From Stieleria varia (lineage in GTDB: Bacteria > Planctomycetota > Planctomycetia > Pirellulales > Pirellulaceae), in contig NZ_CP151726.1 of NCBI RefSeq assembly GCF_038443385.1, positions 2,976,001 to 3,040,000 of the forward strand: a stretch of 64,000 bases of DNA, written 5' to 3'. A program made the translations under genes and the position numbers. The notes under the pieces were generated by a model, which was not told where the DNA came from, did no database searches, and worked only from the letters and a program-made list of their open reading frames with translations. Shown here piece by piece: positions 30,557-38,893 of this stretch (positions within the stretch are counted from its first letter, which is position 1; every line of letters begins with the position of its first letter).

Positions 30557-32056
30557 ATGATGACGATGACACGATTGTTTTGCATGGCCGGCTTGGTGAT
30601 GGGCATGTTGACGCATGCGTTATTTGCTGAATCTGAGAAGTCCAATGTCTTGTTCTTGATCGCGGATGACTTGAACACGGCATTGAGCGGATTTGGGCAC
30701 CCGCAATGCAAGACTCCGAACCTGGATCGATTGGCCCAACGCGGGGTCAGGTTCGAAAACATGCATTGCCAATATCCCGTTTGCGGTGCCTCCCGAGCGT
30801 CGCTCATGTCGGGGCTCTATCCCTACTCCAACTTGACGTTGGGCAACGAAGGCACCTTGCGTGGCAACATGCCTGACGTGACGACTCTGTCACAAGCCTT
30901 CCGCAGCCAAGGCTACTTCGCTGCTCGCGTCAGCAAGATTTATCACATGGGCATCCCGCATGAGATCATTGCTGGGACTGCAGAGCGAGACGACTCGCTG
31001 TCTTGGGACGAAGCGTTCAATGTCACTGCACCGGAGCAGAACGCGGACGGTGAATTGACGAATTGGTCGCCCAAGGATAAAGGGTCGCAGAGTTTTACCT
31101 CGGTCGTCGCCTCCGGCGGCGATAGCGATCACGCCGATGGAATGGCGGCCGACCGAGCGATCCAAATCTTGGAACGAGTCAAAGACAAACCCTTCTTTTT
31201 GGCCGTCGGATTCGTGCGTCCCCACGTGCCGCTGGTCGCTCCCAAGGAGTACTTCGATCGCTACGATCGCCATGACATGGTTCCGCCGATCATACCCGAG
31301 GGTGACTTGGATGACGTCCCGCAAATCATCCGCGACTACAAGAGAAACAGCACCACGTACGGCGTCACGCCGGAGTTGCATAAGGGGTTGCTACAGTCGT
31401 ACTACGCGAGTGTTTCCTACATGGACGCGCAAGTCGGACGGGTGCTCGATGCACTCAGAGATCAAGGGCTGGAAGACAATACGATCGTCGTTTTCACCAG
31501 CGATCACGGGTACCTGTTGGGGCACCATGAAAAGTTTCAGAAACAGCATTTATTCGAAGAAGCGACTCGTGTGCCGTTTATCATCAGCGTGCCTTGGTTG
31601 ACCGACCAACACGGTCAAGCGACGGAGCGGATCACCGAGTTGGTGGACTTGTATCCGACGCTAACGGACCTTGCCGACATCCCCGCGCCCAAAACGTTGC
31701 AGGGATCAAGTCTCAAGCCGCTGTTGGTCGACATCAATTCACCGCAGTGGGCCAAGAAACACGCATTCACGATCAGCCGCAGCGGTGGCGAGTCGATCCG
31801 AACCACGGACTGGCGATTCACACAGTGGGGATTTGGCGAGGCGGGAGCGGAACTGTATGACTTACAAAACGATCCCGGTGAGTTTACCAATCTTGCAAAT
31901 AATCCCCAGTACGCTGCCACGGTCGCCGAGCTGCAGAGCACGCTGAACGCGAGACGTAATGACGCCGGTTACCAGAAGAATGAAACTGCCATCAGGCGGA
32001 AGGTCAAACTGCCGAAGTCAATCACGGCGAACGGCAAACGAGGAAGCGGCAAATGA
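30557..32056 (+). CDS. Sulfatase, iduronate-2-sulfatase-like
   Basis: It hydrolyses sulfate esters, most likely of sulfated polysaccharides. The 499-residue protein has a signal peptide (RLFCMAGLVMGMLTHALFA, about 6-24), the metal-binding IADDL (Asp37, Asp38), and the modification motif CGASRASLMSG with Cys76-x-Ala-x-Arg80, whose Cys must become formylglycine. Later blocks are FFLAVGFVRPHVPLVAP, FTSDHGYLLGHHEKFQK and LYDLQNDPGEFTNLA, all typical of the IDS-like group. ATG 30557 (or 30560) is preferred; the longer frame begins at TTG 30533. It follows the carboxypeptidase-regulatory protein on the same strand and faces a SUMF1-fold gene across a hairpin repeat. Confidence 0.92.
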   Translation: MMTMTRLFCMAGLVMGMLTHALFAESEKSNVLFLIADDLNTALSGFGHPQCKTPNLDRLAQRGVRFENMHCQYPVCGASRASLMSGLYPYSNLTLGNEGTLRGNMPDVTTLSQAFRSQGYFAARVSKIYHMGIPHEIIAGTAERDDSLSWDEAFNVTAPEQNADGELTNWSPKDKGSQSFTSVVASGGDSDHADGMAADRAIQILERVKDKPFFLAVGFVRPHVPLVAPKEYFDRYDRHDMVPPIIPEGDLDDVPQIIRDYKRNSTTYGVTPELHKGLLQSYYASVSYMDAQVGRVLDALRDQGLEDNTIVVFTSDHGYLLGHHEKFQKQHLFEEATRVPFIISVPWLTDQHGQATERITELVDLYPTLTDLADIPAPKTLQGSSLKPLLVDINSPQWAKKHAFTISRSGGESIRTTDWRFTQWGFGEAGAELYDLQNDPGEFTNLANNPQYAATVAELQSTLNARRNDAGYQKNETAIRRKVKLPKSITANGKRGSGK

Positions 32057-32090
32057 TCCGTGGCGAACGCTGGAACGCTGATCGAAACCC

Positions 32091-32165
32091 GTTGGAGTGT
32101 TAGGCTTTAGCCGATCCGAGCACTGAGCAAACCCAGATTCGAACGGCTAAAGCCTGGACTCCAAC
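32091..32165. repeat. 75-bp hairpin element between converging genes
   Basis: GTTGGAGTGTTAGGCTTTAGCCG at the left pairs with CGGCTAAAGCCTGGACTCCAAC at the right, with about 30 bases between. It lies between the sulfatase and the converging SUMF1-fold gene, where it may also work as a two-way terminator. Confidence 0.8.
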
Positions 32166-32296
32166 AGAGCGCGACCCCTCTCCAAAGTTCCTTGGTGGAG
32201 GTGATGCGGGGGACAAAACGATGGCGGCAAAACACAGTGTCAACACCAAGTTTTTAGATGCCCAGGCGAACGGCCTGTTCACGATTGATCAACAGT

Positions 32297-33343
32297 TCAC
32301 TCCACCGGGTCGAGTTGGACCGGCAGCGTGTTTTCCCACTTCTGCTTCTTTTCTTCTTCGCTGGGTTCGGTCAGCGGGCGGACGACACGAAAGCCGACCG
32401 ACAGGGCATCGGTGTGATACCAAATGCTGCGTGGAACCTGAGGGTCTTGGTCCTTCCATTCGGGTGATGACGGCATTCTCGCTGCGCTGCGCAGTTGGTC
32501 GGCGTCATGCTCCCATCCTCCACCGCGGACGACGCGGGGATAAAGTTTGGTCGGAATCTGCAACGGGTTGTCCGTCGATTTGATCGTCTCGTAAGGCGTG
32601 TATTGATCGAGCACCCATTCAGCGGCGTTACCGTGCATGTCGTGCAGTCCCCACGGATTGGGCTTCTTTTGGCCGACCGGTTGGTAGTTAAAGTCCGTGT
32701 TGCCGGCATACCACGCGTACTCATCGAGTTGATCGGGATCGTCGCCGAACGAGTACGCCGTGGTGGTTCCGGCGCGGCATGCGTATTCCCATTCGGGTTC
32801 GGTGGGCAATCGATAGTATCGCCCGGTCTTGGCCGACAACCATTTGCAAAAAGTTCTCGCGGCGTGTTGTGTCATGCAGATTGCCGGATAGCCTTCGCGG
32901 CCCATTCCAAAACTCATGTCGGTGTAGGGTTCCGTCGGTTTGGAAACGCCGTCCACTGCGATGTCGCGTGGCGTTTTGGGCAGAGACAACAACTCGCGTC
33001 GTCGCTGATCCATTTCTTCGCCCCACGCGTCGTAGGCGTCCCAAGTGATCTCACACTTGCTCATCCAAAACGGTGCAACGGTGACTTTGTGTTGTGGGCT
33101 CTCGTCATCGCCTCGGTCCTCTTCCGATTCTGGACTGCCCATCAGGAATTGACCGCCAGCAATCGGCAGCATGTCCATCTCGACTTCCGTGTGCTCCAAC
33201 AACTCCGTGTACGGCTTCATCTCCGCTTGGGTCTTGGCATCCGCGTCGGCCACGGGCAGCGGTACACGCTGAGGGGAATCCGCCGAAACGACGAGAGACA
33301 AAATGAAAATCAACGATAATGCAGAGAGTGTATGAAATCGCAT
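32297..33343 (-). CDS. SUMF1/FGE-fold protein lacking the catalytic cysteines
   Basis: This 348-residue exported protein (signal peptide MRFHTLSALSLIFILSLVVSA) has the formylglycine-generating-enzyme fold: IAGGQFLMGSPESEEDRGDDESPQHKVTV, an RLPTEPEWEYACRAGTTT block, NPWGLHDMHGNAAEWVLDQY, and a C-terminal VGFRVV strand. The active-site region of true FGEs, a Cys pair in the GGS...R..C....C stretch, reads RGGGWEHDADQLRSAAR here with no cysteine. So sulfatase activation is not supported, and a binding or structural role is more likely. The chosen ATG gives a signal peptide. It shares a strand with the PQQ-propeller gene upstream, with a 92-bp gap. Confidence 0.87.
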   Translation of the reverse strand: MRFHTLSALSLIFILSLVVSADSPQRVPLPVADADAKTQAEMKPYTELLEHTEVEMDMLPIAGGQFLMGSPESEEDRGDDESPQHKVTVAPFWMSKCEITWDAYDAWGEEMDQRRRELLSLPKTPRDIAVDGVSKPTEPYTDMSFGMGREGYPAICMTQHAARTFCKWLSAKTGRYYRLPTEPEWEYACRAGTTTAYSFGDDPDQLDEYAWYAGNTDFNYQPVGQKKPNPWGLHDMHGNAAEWVLDQYTPYETIKSTDNPLQIPTKLYPRVVRGGGWEHDADQLRSAARMPSSPEWKDQDPQVPRSIWYHTDALSVGFRVVRPLTEPSEEEKKQKWENTLPVQLDPVE

Positions 33344-33435
33344 TGCAGGACGCGGTTGGGTTGAGAGGAAACGAAAAAAGTGGTTCTGAATCAGTAATGG
33401 GATTCGCCAGAATTCATTCACCACGCATACTCCCC

Positions 33436-34695
33436 CTACTTATTGGGTTTTGCAACGCAGTAAAGGTATTGATCTGACCGAATCAGCAGACGGTCATCGG
33501 CGATTGCTGGAGTCGCGTTGAAGCGTTCGGATTCTGTTCCCAGATGATTGATGGCGATCTCGCGATAGGTCGGTTCGGCTGCCAACACCAACACACCGGC
33601 GTCGCGCGTGGTCAAGAACAGATGCTTGCCATCACTGACAATGGAGGCGTAAACGCGACTGCGTGTCGGCATGCGTTCACGAAAGACTTCTTCACCATCA
33701 CTGGCTCGCACGCACAGTGCGATGGATTTGTCATGCGACCAATAAAGGTGACCAGCGACGAGTACTGGGCTAGTCACATTCGCCCCTCGGGAGGCTTCCC
33801 AGACCAAGTGGGACTCGCTGACATCGCCTCGACCACCGCTCTTGATCACAAAGGTCTTGTTTTCGCGTCCACCGCTGCAATACAGGGTTTCTCCTTCTGC
33901 AACGACGCATGGCACCACGTAGTCTTCGATCGCATCGCAACTCCACAGCTTGGAGCCGGTGGCGGGGTCCAATCCCAGGATCGCGTTTTGCTGATTGAGC
34001 ACCATCTCCGTGCTGCCCTCAGCCGTTTGTACCAAGGTAGGTGTCGTCCACGCTTTGGTGATGCCGTCGGTTTTCCAGCGAATCTTGCCTGACGATTTTT
34101 CCATGCCGTATACAGATCCGTCTTCGATCGACGCGTTCATGATCACCAAGTCGTTGAACACAATCGGGCTGGCGGCGGCACCGAAACCGGCGGTGTTCGT
34201 GCCGACCTCCTGTCGCCAGATTTGCTCGCCCGAATGCGAAAACGCGACCACACCTGATGGACCGAACGATGCGTACACGCCGTCCGCATCGACGCAGGGA
34301 GTTGGCGATGCGTAGCCGTGGTCGATCACACGTTTGTTGGCATCTTGTTCGGCCGGTGACGGGGAGATCGTTTGGTCCCAAAGCAGCTTGCCATCGCTGA
34401 GCGACAGACACAGGACGTGTAGTTTCAACGCGGTACGGTCACCTGGGTTGTCTTCGTCCACCGCGTATCCGGAATAAGCCGTCAGGAAAACACGGTCAGC
34501 GAATGTGACAGGACTGCTGGATCCTTTTCCGGGAAGCCTTGTTTTCCAAGCAAGATTCTCGGTCTCACTCCAAGTCGTCGGCAGGTCGCTGGCGACAACG
34601 CCGCGTCCGTCTGGACCACGGAAACGGGGCCAGTCCTCGGCCTGCCCCATCCCGGCTAACAACAGGAGACCGACTGCGATTGAAATGCGTGACAT
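33436..34695 (-). CDS. PQQ-type beta-propeller protein, exported
   Basis: The 419-residue protein has a signal peptide (MSRISIAVGLLLLAGMGQA) directly followed by EDWPRFRGPDGRGV, the usual beginning of planctomycete PQQ/BamB-like propellers. Blades are recognisable by repeated LSDGKLLWDQTI, KSSGKIRWKTDG, DPATGSKLWSCD and VRASDGEEVFRE strands. No dehydrogenase catalytic residues are visible, so a binding or scaffolding role outside the cytoplasm is likely. The ATG at 34695 was chosen because the longer frame adds a non-signal stretch. It is followed on the same strand by the SUMF1-fold gene. Confidence 0.87.
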   Translation of the reverse strand: MSRISIAVGLLLLAGMGQAEDWPRFRGPDGRGVVASDLPTTWSETENLAWKTRLPGKGSSSPVTFADRVFLTAYSGYAVDEDNPGDRTALKLHVLCLSLSDGKLLWDQTISPSPAEQDANKRVIDHGYASPTPCVDADGVYASFGPSGVVAFSHSGEQIWRQEVGTNTAGFGAAASPIVFNDLVIMNASIEDGSVYGMEKSSGKIRWKTDGITKAWTTPTLVQTAEGSTEMVLNQQNAILGLDPATGSKLWSCDAIEDYVVPCVVAEGETLYCSGGRENKTFVIKSGGRGDVSESHLVWEASRGANVTSPVLVAGHLYWSHDKSIALCVRASDGEEVFRERMPTRSRVYASIVSDGKHLFLTTRDAGVLVLAAEPTYREIAINHLGTESERFNATPAIADDRLLIRSDQYLYCVAKPNK

Positions 34696-34795
34696 AGTGA
34701 ATTTCACGAGTGAGTGCGATTGCCAAGAACAAGCCCGGCGTGCGTGAGCGGCGTGCGTGAGCGGCGAAGTCGGCAATGTGATCACTGTATTGTAT

Positions 34796-36232
34796 TCACT
34801 GTTGGTGGCTGGCGATACGCTGCGCCGTTGCCAACAACTCGTCGCGTTTGGCGATCTTTTGTTGTTCGCTGTCGGTGATGGTTTCCGGAGGGGGTGTGGG
34901 GATGCTTCTCAGCGTCGCAATGGCTTGGTCCGCGCGATTGAGCACCCGCAGTTGAACTTGGGCTAACCGCAACATCGCGTCCACGGCGAGGGCACCGTGT
35001 TGCGATGCGATGACCGAAAGCGGGCGAACGACATCCACCCATCGTTTCTCGCTTCCCAGCAACGTCACGTATTGCATCAGCGATTGCTCGTTCAAACCGA
35101 TTGTCAATTGCAGCCGATCCAGTTGCAGAAACGCTTGTTGCGCGGAGAACAGATTCTTCTGCTGAACGCCTTGCCGGAACAAGAATGCCAAACGGTTGTA
35201 TTCCGGATGCGACTGGGCGCGCTGCTGTACGGCTGGATCGATGCAGTGTGCCGTTGAGACTGCCCCCGCAAGCGAGACGCCGGGACGTGTGGCGTTTGGC
35301 ATCTGACTGGGACGCGATGCAACTTGCGGTGACAGACTGGCTGTCGCGTTGGCTGTTGGCGATGCGACCGTTGGCGATGCCGATGCAGATGCGCTGGCGG
35401 CTGCCGGTTTGTTGCTGACCAAGCTGAGCCGTCGTCGGGCATCTTCTCCGGCACCCTCCAACGCCAATGCAGTGCCCACGGGATCATAAACTTCGACGAC
35501 GCCTTGTTTGTCCTGTTGGCGTTTCTCTGGACTGTACAACAACGGATAATCGTGCAGCCACTCATTGCGAGAGATCACGTCCCAGCCTTCGCAATCCACC
35601 ATGCCAAGCCGCAGCATTGCAAAACCTATCGGTAGCCCGATCAGGATACCGATCACGTGCAGCATCTCCGACGACATGCTTTGGCTCAAGAACACCAACA
35701 GGAATTGAATCGCGATATAGATCCCGCCGAACGTGATCACTCTCGCTTCGAATGTTCCCCAGTAGAGAAACACGAGATAGAAACAATCCAGTTCGTTCTC
35801 GGGAGCCCAAAGCACTGCGATGGTCAGAACGGCAAAGATCACACCGGAGGCGCCCAACGCGGCGCCTTCGCCGCTGATGAAATACATCGGGACTTGAGTG
35901 ACCGCGCCGTCGATGAATGCGATCACCAAGTACAGCCCCAAGAAAGGCAGGTTGCCGATCTTGCCCTCGACGATCAGGCCAAAGGCAAACAAGAAAAACA
36001 TGTTGCCCAACAAGTGCATCAGGTCCGCATGCATGAACTGTGCGGTCAGCCACTGCAGCGGATTGATGGTGTCAAAATTCAAGATCAGCCACGTGACGGA
36101 CTCTTCTTCGAGATTGCCTAAATGAAATTGAAATGTCGTTGTGAAGTAGAGCACGACGTTGACCACGATCAGCGAAATCGTGGTGATCGGCCAATGATAG
36201 AGAGGTGCGTCAGTGCTGTAAGGAACGATCAT
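34796..36232 (-). CDS. Rhomboid-family intramembrane serine protease with C-terminal helical domain
   Basis: Six membrane helices fill residues about 15-215. The catalytic dyad is visible as Ser129 in GASG and His192 in EMLHVIGILIGLPIG; HLLGN (His73, Asn77) supplies the oxyanion-side residues. It would cut membrane proteins within or near the bilayer. Residues 270-330 are an Ala/Ser/Pro-rich linker (ASASASASP), and the last ~140 residues are helical and TPR-like (AQQAFLQLDRLQLTIGLNEQSLMQYVTLL), suggesting a cytoplasmic interaction module. The length, 478, is well above a bare rhomboid. It is divergent from the small tail-anchored protein gene. Confidence 0.9.
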   Translation of the reverse strand: MIVPYSTDAPLYHWPITTISLIVVNVVLYFTTTFQFHLGNLEEESVTWLILNFDTINPLQWLTAQFMHADLMHLLGNMFFLFAFGLIVEGKIGNLPFLGLYLVIAFIDGAVTQVPMYFISGEGAALGASGVIFAVLTIAVLWAPENELDCFYLVFLYWGTFEARVITFGGIYIAIQFLLVFLSQSMSSEMLHVIGILIGLPIGFAMLRLGMVDCEGWDVISRNEWLHDYPLLYSPEKRQQDKQGVVEVYDPVGTALALEGAGEDARRRLSLVSNKPAAASASASASPTVASPTANATASLSPQVASRPSQMPNATRPGVSLAGAVSTAHCIDPAVQQRAQSHPEYNRLAFLFRQGVQQKNLFSAQQAFLQLDRLQLTIGLNEQSLMQYVTLLGSEKRWVDVVRPLSVIASQHGALAVDAMLRLAQVQLRVLNRADQAIATLRSIPTPPPETITDSEQQKIAKRDELLATAQRIASHQQ

Positions 36233-36424
36233 GACAGACGGCTAACCATGTGGGACGTCGCGTCGAGAGGGTTAATTTGTAGTGGCGGCACAATGAAGAT
36301 TCTGTGAGTTTGCAAAATCGATTGAATGGGGTCTTGTGTGACCCCCTAAGATAATGGATCAGAGGCGAGGGGGGGCAAAATGGCTAGGAGCATTGGTTGA
36401 TTAATTCCCTGCGAGTCGACGAGC
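36233..36424. promoter_or_regulatory. Divergent upstream region with a small hairpin
   Basis: The 192-bp spacer between the rhomboid gene and the tail-anchored protein gene contains the hairpin GGGGTCttgtgtGACCCC at 36328-36345. It has no T-run, so it is more likely a regulatory or repeat hairpin than a terminator. Confidence 0.35.
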
Positions 36425-37003
36425 ATGTCCAAATTGGATCGTCAATTAGATGACGTATATGGCGAATCCCGAGTCCGATTGGACTGGAGTCGTGTGGAGG
36501 AGTGCATTGATGAGGTGCGGCAACATCTTAAAAACGAGATCGACGAGCACAAAGCCCGAATTCCGTTGGATCTCAGAAGCATCCGTGGAGCACCTCACGC
36601 ATTGATCGACTTGCTCGTCGAATGTCAACAGTATGCCGCAGATCAAGGCAAGGTGCTGAGCGTCAGTACGGCATTGCCGCCGATGCAGGACGCCTTGTAT
36701 GGCCTGAAGCGAAAAAAGCCGGGTAGACAAGAAGGTGCGGCATCTGAGGATGCAAGCCAGAGTGCACAGTCGATCTTGGATACACGGAGACAGGATGCGT
36801 CTGCCAGTATCCCACCACCCCATCCTCGCAAAACAGCGTCAAGCCCGAGTCGCCGAAAACTCAGGCCTTTTTGGAAACGCTACGCGATCCACATAGCGGT
36901 CATACTCGGTTTGACAGCGATGGTCGCTATCGTCGAGTACTTCCTCATTTTCCATGCCGATCATGAGACCGTGGCGGTTCCGACAAAGACCTTTGAACAA
37001 TGA
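36425..37003 (+). CDS. Small tail-anchored protein, possibly STAS-like
   Basis: I do not firmly recognise this 192-residue protein. Residues 17-95 have an alpha/beta order (VRLDWSR, a helix, IPLDLRSIR, a helix, GKVLSVST, a short helix) that resembles a STAS domain, but the Ser-Ser/Thr phosphorylation site of anti-anti-sigma factors is replaced by RGAPHAL. A polar Ser/Pro/Arg linker (about 96-150) leads to one membrane helix (about 155-177, IHIAVILGLTAMVAIVEYFLIF), so the N-terminal domain would stay in the cytoplasm, held at the membrane by its tail. ATG 36425 is the first in frame. It is followed by a repeat-filled gap, so it is probably monocistronic. Confidence 0.65.
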   Translation: MSKLDRQLDDVYGESRVRLDWSRVEECIDEVRQHLKNEIDEHKARIPLDLRSIRGAPHALIDLLVECQQYAADQGKVLSVSTALPPMQDALYGLKRKKPGRQEGAASEDASQSAQSILDTRRQDASASIPPPHPRKTASSPSRRKLRPFWKRYAIHIAVILGLTAMVAIVEYFLIFHADHETVAVPTKTFEQ

Positions 37004-37601
37004 ACGTGCGCAGCTAACGGACCGTTGATTCCGTCGGAATTGGGATCGCAAGAGTGGGCCGTAGGGATGTAGGGCAGTGCGTTAGGCTGGGCTGATCAAA
37101 ATCTGGGCTGATCAAAATCTGGGCTGATCAAAATCTGGGGTTGACTTGATGTTTCGGCGTTTTTCTTGGAGCCGTTTCTTGTCCACTGGACTGCTCAAAG
37201 ATTAGTGTTGACGCTGCTATTTTTGTCAATGTTTTTGTTCCACTTTTCGCAATCAAAGTGAGCCTCAGGCGCTAGCCGTGGGCCGGCACCACTTGTCGCA
37301 ATCAACGTGAGCCTCAGGCGCTAGCCGTGGGCCGGCACCACAATCCGCCTCTGCCCCACGGCTAGTGGCCTGTTGATTTAATCGAAATTGGGAACGCAAG
37401 GGTGAGCCGTGGGCCGTAAGGCACCGGGCAACGCGGTAGGCCCGGCCGCTTACGCGTCGCGGCTCACTAAATCAACAGCCCGCTAGCTTCTGAGGCTCAC
37501 TGGAGTCCACCAGCCCCAGGACTCGTGACCTCGTCCACTACACCAGTGAATGATTGCTCGTTGCGAATGAATCGTCCGGGCTTGTTATCGCATCGGCGAG
37601 A
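37004..37601. repeat. Repeat nest: half-element, 16-bp and 49-bp tandem repeats, long hairpin
   Basis: No gene is seen. The spacer holds three perfect copies of GGGCTGATCAAAATCT (37089-37136, period 16) and two copies of a ~46-bp unit with AGCCTCAGGCGCTAGCCG (from 37248 and 37297, period 49). A long inverted element spans 37361-37487, with ends GCTAGTGGCCTGTTGATTTA and TAAATCAACAGCCCGCTAGC. The stretch 37013-37091 is a diverged half copy of the left part of that element. Confidence 0.8.
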
Positions 37602-38726
37602 CTATTGCAACGATCCTAGGAACCAAGCGACGCGTTTGCTGAAGTCCATCGGGTTGACGCCCACGACGGATTCAAAATCGCGGAGTCGATCCGCCCGTGA
37701 GTAGTCCGCATAGGTCGGCTTGCGAGACGTCAACTGGAGGATTTGGGCGAACGCCTTTGGTTCACGTTCGGCCAAGTAGTACATCATCGCCCATGAGATC
37801 GCGTACGCATCACTGACCGTGTCTCGGCCTTTGAACAGAGCGTCGTCGCCGATCAGTTCCATCATCCGCAGTGCGAATTCGGGTGACCTGCCTGAGTCGT
37901 AATTTCGGATCAGCAGCGTCATGCTGTCTTGGTTGACTCGATCTCGGATTGCTAAGCCGGCTTGCTGGCTGACCATGCTCTCCGGTTCGAACATTTGCCC
38001 GATGCCCTCACTGATCCACTTCGGCGTGTTGACCACTCGGCTGTGCACCCCGTAGTTGAATGCGGATTGGTGGGCGGCTTCGTGACGCACGGTTTGGGCG
38101 ACCGAAGGCGTGTAGCCGCCGTCGTGAGTCATCACACGATTGGAGTCGCTGGAGTAAATACCGGCCACGCGTGGCATGTCGATGGATCGGCGTTTGAATT
38201 CTGCGTACATCGCGGAGGAATCCGGAAACACGACCGCGATCATGGGAAAACGACCGCGGCGAATTTCCACACCGCGTCGCGACATGTAGCTGACAAAGGC
38301 GCGGTGAGATTGTTCGAACAAGTCCGGCCAGCGAGTACCACGTCCACGAGGTTGCACGACCAGAAAATTCTGCGTTGTGAGCACTTCGAATTGCTTGCCA
38401 AACTCACTTTGCAAGCTGTTTTTGAGCTCCATCACGGACGCCGGTTCGTAGGACGCGTCCAACTGGCGGACGTTTTGCTTGGCCTGCCTGTCCAGCCAGT
38501 GAATCTCTCCGTGGCGATCCAGGACGACCATCTCGTGTTGCAGATCGATCAAGGCGATTCCGTGCTGCACCCGTCCAGAAGCCAGAAACTCCAGCATCCC
38601 TGGCGAGGCTGCGGAGCATCGCGGTGAGCCCACGAGAGCGGCAGTGATACTTGACATCACGAGCAATGGGGCGAAACAGCGACGGGCAATCGTAGAGATT
38701 TTGATTGCAAGGGTTGAGTTCGTCAT
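37602..38726 (-). CDS. DUF1570-type protein, putative exported zinc metalloprotease
   Basis: The 374-residue protein has a hydrophobic N-terminal region (about 18-38) consistent with export. Its middle part carries TVRHEAAHQSAFNYG, an HExxH zinc motif (HEAAH) at about residue 210, followed after ~20 residues by PKWISEGIGQMFE, where the Glu would be the third ligand as in gluzincin-like enzymes and DUF1570 proteins. The earlier FEVLTTQNFLVVQPRG and FPDSSAMYAEF strands also match that family. Substrate unknown. ATG 38726 is preferred over an upstream frame with no signal sequence. It is divergent from the secreted-protein/isomerase pair. Confidence 0.8.
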   Translation of the reverse strand: MTNSTLAIKISTIARRCFAPLLVMSSITAALVGSPRCSAASPGMLEFLASGRVQHGIALIDLQHEMVVLDRHGEIHWLDRQAKQNVRQLDASYEPASVMELKNSLQSEFGKQFEVLTTQNFLVVQPRGRGTRWPDLFEQSHRAFVSYMSRRGVEIRRGRFPMIAVVFPDSSAMYAEFKRRSIDMPRVAGIYSSDSNRVMTHDGGYTPSVAQTVRHEAAHQSAFNYGVHSRVVNTPKWISEGIGQMFEPESMVSQQAGLAIRDRVNQDSMTLLIRNYDSGRSPEFALRMMELIGDDALFKGRDTVSDAYAISWAMMYYLAEREPKAFAQILQLTSRKPTYADYSRADRLRDFESVVGVNPMDFSKRVAWFLGSLQ

Positions 38727-38893
38727 GGCGGTTTTGGCAGAAGAAACCGAGCTTGTCGGTTGCGGACAGAGACGGGCTGCCAAACACTAGGTTAGAATCG
38801 CGACTGCCGCCTTTGCCGCGAACCGCCCACGCGACGCGTCGGGTGCGAATGAACGCTTGACACCCTGTCGCCCATACGTCTGTGAGGATTGTG

